Assembly (NCBI GenBank): GCA_965197405.1
Contig: OZ240206.1
Span: 3,162,001-3,226,000, forward strand
Source: G965197405 sp965197405
GTDB lineage: Bacteria; Chloroflexota; Dehalococcoidia; Lucifugimonadales; JAGWBF01
DNA length: 64,000 nt
Reading direction: 5' to 3'
In this document: positions 17,559 to 24,302 of the stretch, one piece after another
Layout of the letters: every line of letters starts with the position of its first letter
Position numbering within the stretch: position 1 is the stretch's first letter
Notes under the pieces: generated by a model
Database searches by the model: none
Told to the model about the DNA's origin: nothing
Seen by the model: the letters and a program-made list of their open reading frames with translations, nothing else
Made by a program: the position numbers and the translations under genes

Positions 17559-17864
17559 ATGAAGATACTTTGGGTTTTAACTGCTATCTGCTCAGTAGTC
17601 GCTATTTTGGTGACTATCATATTGTTAAGTGAGGCAGAAAGTGCTCCTCAAGAGGCGGTAGGAGTAGCGATAGGGATAGCGGTAATCCCTTATTGTTTTT
17701 CACGAGCTATCTCAGAGTTTCACGCGGTGACGCAGAGAGAGATGGAAGATGAGAGAAGGATGATGGACGCTACACGACGGAGACGAGAAGATCAAGATAA
17801 ACGAGAGGCAGACTACCAGAGGTTGAAGGAAGAAGAAAGGCGAAGGTTAAGGGATGATGGGTAA
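17559..17864 (+). CDS. Small membrane protein with charged C-tail (passenger)
   Basis: This 101-residue protein has two hydrophobic segments (residues about 4-25 and 33-48) and then a highly charged Arg/Glu coiled-coil-like tail from about residue 60 (ERRMMDATRRRREDQDKREA). AAGGAGG lies nine bases before the ATG. The 3' end overlaps the next small ORF by 11 bases, implying translational coupling. It is inside the IS1595 element. I do not recognise the family and give no function. Confidence 0.7.
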   Translation: MKILWVLTAICSVVAILVTIILLSEAESAPQEAVGVAIGIAVIPYCFSRAISEFHAVTQREMEDERRMMDATRRRREDQDKREADYQRLKEEERRRLRDDG

Positions 17865-17988
17865 GAGCAATAAGCAGCAACGCAAGAAAAAGTTACCAGA
17901 GCTGAAGCTACTCCCGTTCACGTTCGAGGAAGCTATCAAGGCGCTGGTCAAGCCGGTGAAGCAAGACAAGACACCGCCGAAGAAATAG
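17854..17988 (+). CDS. Lys-rich 44-aa protein (passenger)
   Basis: This short ORF starts at an ATGATG overlapping the end of the previous gene. The protein begins MMGKSNKQQRKKKLPELK, continues with a FTFEEAIKALVK helix and ends in DKTPPKK. Its form (basic N-tail, then a [FL]xFEEA-A-K-L helix) resembles a widespread group of tiny uncharacterised bacterial proteins with a SFEEALxxLLK core. Its coding status rests on overlap and composition. Confidence 0.55.
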   Translation: MMGKSNKQQRKKKLPELKLLPFTFEEAIKALVKPVKQDKTPPKK

Positions 17989-18035
17989 AGTGGTGTATAA
18001 TTGTTTTGTAAGGTAATAGAGATTGGAGTAACTTA

Positions 18036-18377
18036 ATGGATGCTTATTTTGCTATTTCTCTAATAGTAGGAGTTGTGTCAGTAGTGCTCGCGTCAGTAGC
18101 TATTTGGTATAGCTCTCAAGCAGAGCGTAAAAGCGCTGAGAATTATAATCGAACAAAAGACGTGTTGTCTGAAATTAGTGAGAAAGCAGCAGTGATTCAG
18201 GCAACTGTAGATACTACTCAGCAAAAACTTGTGGACACTATTACGGCTATTGCGAGCCCTCAGAGAGAAACTATGGAAGAGAAGCTTTTAAGTGCGTCTC
18301 TTCCCATGCTTTTGCAAAATCCAGAGTTGCTTGAGCGGCTGGCTGAATTAGGAAGTCAACAGGAACAGAATCAATAG
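18036..18377 (+). CDS. Single-span membrane protein with coiled coil (passenger)
   Basis: The 113-residue product has one N-terminal transmembrane helix (residues about 5-26) followed by a long amphipathic helix (KDVLSEISEKAAVIQATVDTTQQKLVDTITAI) and a C-terminal helical tail. GGAG stands about ten bases before the ATG. Codon use is visibly AT-richer than in chromosomal neighbours, indicating foreign origin. The shape is that of a membrane-anchored oligomerising protein. Unknown family. Confidence 0.65.
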   Translation: MDAYFAISLIVGVVSVVLASVAIWYSSQAERKSAENYNRTKDVLSEISEKAAVIQATVDTTQQKLVDTITAIASPQRETMEEKLLSASLPMLLQNPELLERLAELGSQQEQNQ

Positions 18378-18415
18378 GGTTTAGTAAGATCAGTTTTAAT
18401 AATTGTGAGTAAAAT

Positions 18416-18619
18416 ATGAAAACTATTCCTGATGATGTTCCACGTTGGTTTTTGGATTTCGCTGTTGAGAATCAAAAGCAACATGGAGAGCTAGCTAAGC
18501 AGGTTATTCAATCAGAAGCAAGGCTTATTCGGTGGATTGTTAGCTTAGGAGTGGCTTCTGTTGGTGTAGTTGTTGCAGCGACAGGAATTGTTGTTGGAGT
18601 AGTTATCGCAGTTTCATAA
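18416..18619 (+). CDS. Small C-tail-anchored membrane protein (passenger)
   Basis: A 67-residue protein with a soluble N-terminal part (DDVPRWFLDFAVENQKQHGE, then an amphipathic helix) and one Gly/Val-rich transmembrane segment (residues about 43-66) that reaches the C-terminus. The spacing to the upstream ORF is 38 bases, so they are probably co-transcribed. It resembles a C-tail-anchored protein. No family recognised. Confidence 0.6.
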   Translation: MKTIPDDVPRWFLDFAVENQKQHGELAKQVIQSEARLIRWIVSLGVASVGVVVAATGIVVGVVIAVS

Positions 18620-18636
18620 GAGTTAGGAGGGTATTG

Positions 18637-18804
18637 ATGCATCACGAACCTCTAGAATTGACTATGAAGAAGATTGAAGCAGCGACTACATTGGCAACTG
18701 TTGGCAATTCTACCAGTTCAGATGGAGCCATAAAGCGTTTTTCAAAAGCATATAGCGTTATCTCTGAGGCTATTAAGGAAGAACTTGAAAAGGCGCAGTC
18801 GTAG
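18637..18804 (+). CDS. 55-aa helical protein (passenger)
   Basis: This ORF starts at an ATG with a strong AGGAGGG eight bases upstream and begins 17 bases after the previous stop. The product is short and helical: MHHEPLELTMKKIEAATT, then KRFSKAYSVISEAIKEELEKAQS. It ends 32 bases before the right inverted repeat of the element. Coding status rests on the Shine-Dalgarno site, operon spacing and amphipathic pattern. Confidence 0.55.
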   Translation: MHHEPLELTMKKIEAATTLATVGNSTSSDGAIKRFSKAYSVISEAIKEELEKAQS

Positions 18805-18856
18805 GGTGTGATAAAGAGTGATCTAGGTATTTAATTGTAAGATTGTATATAGTCCC

Positions 18857-18992
18857 GCTCGTTCACGACGGTCAACACTCTCTGGGTTGGCGCTATGTTG
18901 TAGCTGGGCTGATGGGACAGGCCCATCGCTTCAAAGGCGAACCGGTCTTGAAGCTCATCGAGGTCTGACCTCAGGGTAAACCGCCCGCACAT
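18857..18992 (-). pseudogene. SRAP (HMCES/YedK-type) gene, 5' fragment
   Basis: This is the N-terminal part of the SRAP gene split by the IS1595 element. It begins MCGRF with the catalytic Cys at position 2, and includes the SYNIAPTQ motif with the conserved Asn. GGAGG stands eight bases before the ATG at 18992. The chromosomal frame breaks after VVN at the flanking octamer. With the fragment at 15458-16006 the intact protein would be about 226 residues, normal for the family. Confidence 0.9.
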
Positions 18993-19048
18993 AGGACCCG
19001 CCTCCTTTCGCGGAGCTATAAGGCCGTTCACTGTGAGCAGGTGTGTTG

Positions 19049-19705
19049 CTAACCCCTCGCCTCCATTCGTGCCAGGATGTCGCGAATCTCGCTCAGGATG
19101 TCGGCAATCCCTCCGGCTCCGCCGGGAGCGGGAGGGTCCGCGGACTGCTCGGCGTCCAACGCCTTCTGCCGCTGGCGCAGCACCGCGTCACGGAACTCCG
19201 CCGCGTTGATTACGCCCATCAGGTCTCCCTCGCTTCCAGTGCTCCCCGACTGTCCCGCCGTCTCCACCTTCATGCCTCGCAGATTGTAGTGGCGCATCAA
19301 CGGCCCGTCGTGCATGCGGAGGTCGGTGATCCGGTTCAGGGGAATGGTTGACTCGCTGCGGAAGAACACGCCCTTGCGCATCTCCAATGCATGGGTGGTC
19401 AGCCGCGCCGACAGGCGTCGGAGAAACTCCGGGCCGTACCAGAGGCTCAGCAGCAGCCAGAAGGGGATGAGCGGTATGCCCACGACCGTAATCAGGAGAA
19501 CGCCTGCTCCCCACCACCGTTGGTACGGGGAGATGCCACGGTCGAATTGCGCCTCCAGGATCGTGTCGCCGGTAACGCCGGGCCGGTAAAGTTGGCTGCT
19601 CAACGCCGTCTCCTCCTGATTCCGGATGTCAACGCGGACCGCAGACCTACTCACGTCCAAGGGCTTCGATGGGGGTGATGCTACTTCAGCCGGAAGCGCC
19701 GTCAA
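19049..19705 (-). CDS. Bacterial PH-domain (DUF304/bPH2) membrane protein
   Basis: The 218-residue protein has two closely spaced hydrophobic segments (WWGAGVLLITVVGIPLIPFWLLLSLWY region, residues about 64-90). A bPH2-type domain follows: TTHALEMRKGVFFRSESTIPLNRITDLRMHDGPLMRHYNLRGMKVETAG is the classic YdbS/YdbT pattern, cited here as a region (about 102-150). A disordered Pro/Gly part and a C-terminal helix (ADILSEIRDILARME) end the protein. Family members are membrane proteins of unclear role. The start is the first in-frame Met; its site is uncertain. Confidence 0.8.
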   Translation of the reverse strand: MTALPAEVASPPSKPLDVSRSAVRVDIRNQEETALSSQLYRPGVTGDTILEAQFDRGISPYQRWWGAGVLLITVVGIPLIPFWLLLSLWYGPEFLRRLSARLTTHALEMRKGVFFRSESTIPLNRITDLRMHDGPLMRHYNLRGMKVETAGQSGSTGSEGDLMGVINAAEFRDAVLRQRQKALDAEQSADPPAPGGAGGIADILSEIRDILARMEARG

Positions 19706-19820
19706 GGTCCGGTGTGGACCCGTGTCCCCCCACCTGTTGATACGTGGCCGCCATTCCCATCCTCTTTTATCCTCTTATGCGGCCTTCGCAAGGCTATAGC
19801 GGTCCTGAGCATATCGTGGA

Positions 19821-20597
19821 CTATAGGGCCGTCCAGCCCCCGTCCACTATGAGCAGGTGGCCCGTGGTAGCCCTCGCCGAGGGGCTGGCCAGGTAGATAG
19901 CCGCTCCCATCAGCTCCTCCGGCTCCATTCGACGGCCCAGGGGCATGTGAGCGTCCAGGTCGTGCTGGACCTCGTCGGGCGGGCGATTGTCCGCGGCCAG
20001 CATCCCGGGCGTCGTCGTGGGTCCTGGGCCGATGGCGTTGACTGTGATGCCATACTTTATCCACTCCAGCGCCAGGGCGCGAGTCAGGTTGGCTACCCCG
20101 GCCTTGCTGGCACAATATGGGGCCCTGTCGTCCCTGGCGACGACGGCCAGCTGAGAGGCGACGTTGATTATGCGTCCACCACCCTGGCTGATCATGTGGC
20201 GTGCGGCGACCTGGGCGCAGAAGAAGACGCCCTTCAGGTTGGTATCAACGACGGCGTCCCACTCCTCCTCCGTGACCTCCAGGGCCGGCTTACGTATTCG
20301 GATGCCGGCGTTGTTCACCAGGATGTCCAGCCTCCCGAAGTCGCTCACCACCTGGCCTATGGTCCCTGGTATGCTGCCAATGTCCAGCACGTCCAGGGCA
20401 TAGGCCCGGCTGTCACGTCCCAACGATTTTACCGACTCCTGGGTCGTCCTGGCCTGGGCCAGGCGGTCCGGCATATCCGAGACGGCCACATCGGCCCCGG
20501 CTTCCGCAAGACCAATGGCCAGGGCCTGTCCGATGCCGCGAGCGGAGCCGGTGACGAGGGCAACCATCCCATCCAAACTGAGGCCGGCATGGGCCAT
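19821..20597 (-). CDS. Short-chain dehydrogenase/reductase
   Basis: This 258-residue classical SDR has TGSARGIG for cofactor binding (16-23), NNAG (95-98), Asn120, Ser148, Tyr161 and Lys165 (YCASK). The C-terminal GHLLIVDGGW strand is typical. It is an NAD(P)-dependent oxidoreductase of 3-oxoacyl-reductase-like type. The start at 20597 has GGGAGGG ten bases upstream; the longer in-frame ORF reaching 20834 runs through repeat-like DNA and is not coding. Substrate unknown. Confidence 0.88.
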   Translation of the reverse strand: MAHAGLSLDGMVALVTGSARGIGQALAIGLAEAGADVAVSDMPDRLAQARTTQESVKSLGRDSRAYALDVLDIGSIPGTIGQVVSDFGRLDILVNNAGIRIRKPALEVTEEEWDAVVDTNLKGVFFCAQVAARHMISQGGGRIINVASQLAVVARDDRAPYCASKAGVANLTRALALEWIKYGITVNAIGPGPTTTPGMLAADNRPPDEVQHDLDAHMPLGRRMEPEELMGAAIYLASPSARATTGHLLIVDGGWTAL

Positions 20598-20907
20598 TTT
20601 TGTCGGCCCTCCCTTCTGAAGAGTGGCGACATTATAGCATGAGGCCAGGACGCCCCGCGCTACGGGAGGACGCTGGTAAGAGTTCAGACTTGATGAGGTG
20701 ACTTGGGCGAGTTTCGAGAATAGTGTCGCTTGCCGAGTAGGGGCGTCCCTTGTGGATGCCCCATCCGTATATGCAGGGGACAGGGCAACCACAAGGGTTG
20801 TCCCTACGATTCGTCCGGCAAATTCACATACCACCTCGAGGCTGAGCAGTTACGGGCGCTGGAGGTCATGTGCGATACGGCGCGGTGATGGTCCTCTCGG
20901 CCAGCCT
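20598..20907. other. Intergenic region between two minus-strand genes
   Basis: No gene is supported in these 310 bases. It includes a small hairpin repeat at 20782-20804 (AGGGCAACC, short loop, GGTTGTCCCT). Its flanks (GGGACAGGG...TCCCTACGA) resemble common intergenic repeats. Confidence 0.5.
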
Positions 20908-21921
20908 TCAGCTCGCCAGCAGCTCTTTCAGGGTGTCGTCGAGGAATCTGGCGTCCTCGGGGTTGATGCCCGGCCCGCCTGCCAGATGGCCCCAAATGGA
21001 GCGGAAGGGGCGAAGCTCGGCGTTGGGCATGTGACTGACCTCGATTTCGTTGTCCTCTGGGGGGAAGTACAGGTCCGTCATGCCCGGCATGACAATGGCC
21101 TTGGCCTTGATGGCTCCCAGCGCCTTCTGGAAGTCGCCGTTGTATTTCGGATTGGCGCTTATGTCGCCATTCTGCCAGGTCCAGAGCATGGCCAGCAGGT
21201 TGTTGGCGTCGAGTCTCAGGAACCTGCCCTCCCAGAACGCGACCAGGTAGTCCTCAAGGGAGGAGTAGCCTATCTTCAGGTAAACTTTCTCGCGGTAGAA
21301 GGCCTGGGAGACGGCCCACCCGGCGTAGACCCGCCCCATCGCTCGCAGGCCCTTGGCTGGCGTCCTCTCGTACCAGCCACCCTGCCAGGCGTCGTCAGTG
21401 GTGAGCGCCGCTTTCACACCCTCTAGGAAGACGAAGTTGTGGAGCGAGGTCCTGGCCGACCCGCACGACGGCAGAATGCGCTCTACCATATCTGGGAAGA
21501 GGCACCCCCACTGGTTAGTCTGCTGGGCGCCCATGGACCAACCGAAGACGAGGGCGATTTCTTCGATATTGAACCTCTCGGTCACAAGCCGGTGCTGGCA
21601 CATGACATTGTCGTAGGTTGTTACGTGAGGGAAGCGCGCTCTGTCGTAGGGGGGTGGGGTGTTGCTCGGCGACGACGACAGCCCGTTGCCGAACATATTG
21701 GGAACGATTATAAAGTATTTCGTTGGGTCGAGGGCCATCCCTTCTCCAATCAGCCCTTCGTTATCGGTGTGCTGCCCGCTGTAGAAGGTGGGGTAGACGA
21801 TGACGTTGTTCTTTCCGCTGTTGAGGCTGCCATAGGTCTTGAAGGCGAGCTTGGCGTCCCGGAGCGTCGCCCCGGACTGGAGCACCACGTCGCCCAGGTC
21901 GAATATTTCATAGTCAGCCAT
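20908..21921 (-). CDS. MetX-like alpha/beta hydrolase
   Basis: This 337-residue protein resembles homoserine O-acetyltransferase-like hydrolases. The nucleophile is in FGWSMGAQQ, the acid in PGMTDLYF and the His in SIWGHLAGG. The N-terminal part (LRDAKLAFKTYGSLN and NNVIVYPTFYSGQH) is the diagnostic MetX-type entry. The His region WGHLAGGPGI replaces the usual GHDAFL, and no met genes are adjacent, so a true acetyltransferase role is doubtful; esterase/hydrolase is a safer name. Confidence 0.82.
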   Translation of the reverse strand: MADYEIFDLGDVVLQSGATLRDAKLAFKTYGSLNSGKNNVIVYPTFYSGQHTDNEGLIGEGMALDPTKYFIIVPNMFGNGLSSSPSNTPPPYDRARFPHVTTYDNVMCQHRLVTERFNIEEIALVFGWSMGAQQTNQWGCLFPDMVERILPSCGSARTSLHNFVFLEGVKAALTTDDAWQGGWYERTPAKGLRAMGRVYAGWAVSQAFYREKVYLKIGYSSLEDYLVAFWEGRFLRLDANNLLAMLWTWQNGDISANPKYNGDFQKALGAIKAKAIVMPGMTDLYFPPEDNEIEVSHMPNAELRPFRSIWGHLAGGPGINPEDARFLDDTLKELLAS

Positions 21922-22395
21922 TCTATGGCCTCCCTGTTGATAGAGATTCGCCCAGGGTACGTCGGAGGGGTCTTATGAGGCTGCAAGTCCACCGCTATTA
22001 CCCGATGTACTTATACTATGGGAGCTAGCCCGTGTCAACGGACAGGCAAAGCATCCCAGCGCCGGCAGGGGGACCCCTCTTGGCTGGAGCTATCATGGAT
22101 AGGAAGGGATTGCAAGGGCCGCCGGTACGCCGTAAGCTTGTACTCGACGTGGGGCAGGGCTAGGGTCTTCCAATTCTCACGCCAGGTAAACACAGGCCCC
22201 CGCCGCGTGTCATTCCGAGCGCAGCGAGGAATCTAAAAATGCTTGGATAGCAGCACGCCTAAGAAGGCAAGGACTTTAGACCCCTCGCTCTGCTCGGGGT
22301 GACAATTGAAAGTCCCTGGGGGCAGGGCGATGGTAGAGACCCCCCCTTTTGCGAGTGAAACCTCCGCTAGGAAGCCAGGACTATGTGGAGCTATG
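21922..22395. other. Intergenic region with dispersed repeat copy E
   Basis: The 474-base gap lies between divergent genes. It carries the leaders of both and repeat copy E (22162-22317). I see no additional gene. The in-frame extension of the next ORF back to 22306 overlaps the repeat and is unlikely to be translated. Confidence 0.55.
22162..22317. repeat. Dispersed palindromic repeat, copy E (reverse orientation)
   Basis: Reads as the reverse complement of copies A and G: it starts AGGGTCTTCCAATTCTC, passes through the ATTCC arm (GTCATTCCGAGCGCAGCGAGG) and the GCTTGGATAGCAGC spacer, and ends GACAATTGAAAGTCCCT. This proves that the family inserts in both orientations. Confidence 0.78.
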
Positions 22396-23133
22396 ATGGA
22401 TAGTGCCGGTCCCTTCAAACGAGGCAACGAGTCAGACAGCGCCTACCGGCTGAAGTGGGCCGCGTGGGAGTGGCTCTACAGGCAGGCCGGTTGCCACTCC
22501 ATCGGGCTGGAGGTAAAGCTGGAGGGGCCTTCGGGAAGGACGATAGACGTTGTTGGCGTAGGGCCTGGGAATACGATTTACGTCGTCGAGGTGAAGGCCA
22601 GCCGGGCCGACCTGTTCAGGGACAATCACGGCCCCCGTGACCGGGCGAGGCTGGCGGCCAGGGGGCCTGTCGTCGAGAGTCGCAGCAGACTGGCCGAGGA
22701 GATACTACGCCAGGCCACCGAATACGCCCAACGGGAAGCCCCGGATAGCTGGGAGAGCCTCGAGGCCTACCGCCAGGCCAGCGCCGACTATGAGCGAGTG
22801 AACCACGAGGAGCGGGCCTACAGGCAGAGGTTGGACAGGTACAGCATAAAGTTCAGAGATCCCAACTTCCTGGCCCTGGCGGACTATCACTACATCATGG
22901 CCCCTAGCGGCCTTATCCTCCGGCACGAGGTGCCGCCCCGGTGGGGCCTGCTGGACGATAGGCCTTCGTCCGTGGTCCCCGCCCCTCGCAAGGACATACG
23001 GAAGAGCACCGGCATCGTCTCCAACGTGCTGAGGGCCATCGCCAAGGCCAACACCGCCTCGATGATGCGCCACCAGGGAGTGACGTACCTGGAGGGCGAC
23101 GCTATCTTCCCCCGGGAATCAGAGGACGGATGA
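22396..23133 (+). CDS. MmcB-like PD-(D/E)XK nuclease-fold protein
   Basis: The 245-residue protein has a predicted restriction-endonuclease-like core near its N-terminus: a long helix (YRLKWAAWEWLYRQAG), then RTIDVVGVG with the acidic residue and IYVVEVKASRADLFRD with the E-x-K pair. Later FLALADYHYIMAPSGLI and EVPPRWGLL match the tail of MmcB/DUF2161-like repair proteins. A helical insertion of about 80 residues separates the halves. A DNA-repair or DNA-modification role is inferred only. The start at 22396 has GGAG five bases upstream. Confidence 0.65.
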   Translation: MDSAGPFKRGNESDSAYRLKWAAWEWLYRQAGCHSIGLEVKLEGPSGRTIDVVGVGPGNTIYVVEVKASRADLFRDNHGPRDRARLAARGPVVESRSRLAEEILRQATEYAQREAPDSWESLEAYRQASADYERVNHEERAYRQRLDRYSIKFRDPNFLALADYHYIMAPSGLILRHEVPPRWGLLDDRPSSVVPAPRKDIRKSTGIVSNVLRAIAKANTASMMRHQGVTYLEGDAIFPRESEDG

Positions 23134-23163
23134 GCGACCTGAGAGAGAACGCGGAGAACACAT

Positions 23164-23188
23164 AGGGGCGGGTTTCAAACCCGCCCCT
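23164..23188. terminator. 12-bp hairpin between convergent genes
   Basis: AGGGGCGGGTTT and AAACCCGCCCCT form a perfect 12-bp stem around a single C. It lies 30 bases after the plus-strand nuclease-fold gene and 68 before the end of the minus-strand NHL gene, where a bidirectional terminator would be expected. No T-run follows; the same motif is a common intergenic repeat. Confidence 0.5.
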
Positions 23189-23255
23189 GCACAGACCAAA
23201 CCATCTAAATCGGAACGCTACCTATCAGGTCTCCCCGAGCCGTATGAGGCGGGGG

Positions 23256-24242
23256 CTAGCCGCTATCCTTCTGATAGACCTGGATGCGGTGGCGCTGGCA
23301 GTCCGCCACCAGGACCCTGCCCTGGGAATCAATCTCTATCGCCACCGGGTTCCAGAAGCTCCGCTCCGGCTCCCGGTCCCTGACCAGATTGCGCTGCTTC
23401 ATCATGTCGGGGTTGGCTTCCAGCTTCGCTCTTGCCCACTTGGACAGCTCAGCATCGCCGGTGAAGGCCGTGATATGCCGCCCGTCCGGGGTGAGCACCT
23501 GGACCCGGTTGTTGCCCCAATCGGCGACGTAAATGTCGCCATCCTTGTCAACGGCGACGGCGGCAGGGCGGTTGAACTGCCCGACGCCGCTCCCCGAGGA
23601 GCCAAACTCGGCCAGGAACTCGCCGTCGGGGGTGAACTTCTGGACTCGGTCGTTGCGCCAGTCCGCCACGTAGACATCGCCGTTGTGGTCAATGGAGATA
23701 CCCCAGGGAAGGTTGAACTGGCCCGGGCCGGCGCCGGCCTCTCCCCAGGCCGCCAGAAACTTGCCGTCTTTGGTGAACTTCTGGACCCGGTTGTTGTGGC
23801 TGTCAACGATGTAGAGGTCGTCCTCCCTGTTGAAGGCAATGCCGGAGGGCTGGTTTAGCTGGCCCTCCCCGGACCCTGCCGTGCCCCACTTGCCCAGGAA
23901 GTCCCCCTCCTTATCGAATACGGAAATCCGGTTCAGCCACTGGTCCGCGAGGTACACTTTCTCGCTGCTGTCGAGGTCAATCGAGGAAGGCCAGATGAAC
24001 TGGCCCTCATCCTCTCCGAAGCGCCCGAACTCTCTCAGGTAGTCCTCATCCACGGTACACACCGTGACCCGGACGCCGTCGGGCCGGTCCTGCCTTGAAC
24101 GGCTGGGCACATATATCACGTCTCCCCGGCCGATAGCCAGGTCCATAGGGTGCCTGAACCCCGGCCCGGAGTACTCGGACCGGCCGATGGTGTGATCGTA
24201 GCTAAAGGAACGTGTGGTTATGCCGAAAAATACGCTGCTCAT
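23256..24242 (-). CDS. NHL-repeat beta-propeller protein
   Basis: A 328-residue protein built of about six NHL repeats; the best show the pattern GQFNxPxGIxxDxxGDVYVADWxNxRVQKFTPDGxFL. No signal peptide or lipobox is present, so it seems cytoplasmic or non-classically located. NHL propellers bind proteins or act as 6-bladed lyases or lactonases; no catalytic signature is evident. The ATG at 24242 has GAGG in front; a GTG six bases earlier is the alternative. Confidence 0.82.
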   Translation of the reverse strand: MSSVFFGITTRSFSYDHTIGRSEYSGPGFRHPMDLAIGRGDVIYVPSRSRQDRPDGVRVTVCTVDEDYLREFGRFGEDEGQFIWPSSIDLDSSEKVYLADQWLNRISVFDKEGDFLGKWGTAGSGEGQLNQPSGIAFNREDDLYIVDSHNNRVQKFTKDGKFLAAWGEAGAGPGQFNLPWGISIDHNGDVYVADWRNDRVQKFTPDGEFLAEFGSSGSGVGQFNRPAAVAVDKDGDIYVADWGNNRVQVLTPDGRHITAFTGDAELSKWARAKLEANPDMMKQRNLVRDREPERSFWNPVAIEIDSQGRVLVADCQRHRIQVYQKDSG

Positions 24243-24302
24243 TTCCACCTCGTCACTTTTTCATTATTTTGGTATGGGGCCAAGTAAGCTGCTCCATTTA
24301 AT

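Larger units (their letters stand above)
16007..18856. mobile_element. IS1595-family element with passenger genes
   Basis: A 2,850-bp insertion is bounded by perfect 20-bp terminal inverted repeats: GGGACTATATACAATCTTAC at 16007-16026 and its complement at 18837-18856. Flanking octamers TTGTTCAC (15999-16006) and TCGTTCAC (18859-18866) agree at 7 of 8 positions, fitting the 8-bp target duplication of IS1595 elements, with two extra bases on the right. It interrupts a SRAP gene. Contents are a tRNA-like minihelix, the transposase, one minus-strand ORF and five small plus-strand ORFs. By eye, the right half is AT-richer than the host DNA. Confidence 0.9.

Noticed and set aside
20598..20834. N-terminal extension of the SDR to 20834
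   Set aside because: It is a 79-residue unrelated prefix over repeat-like intergenic DNA; the internal ATG at 20597 has a strong Shine-Dalgarno.
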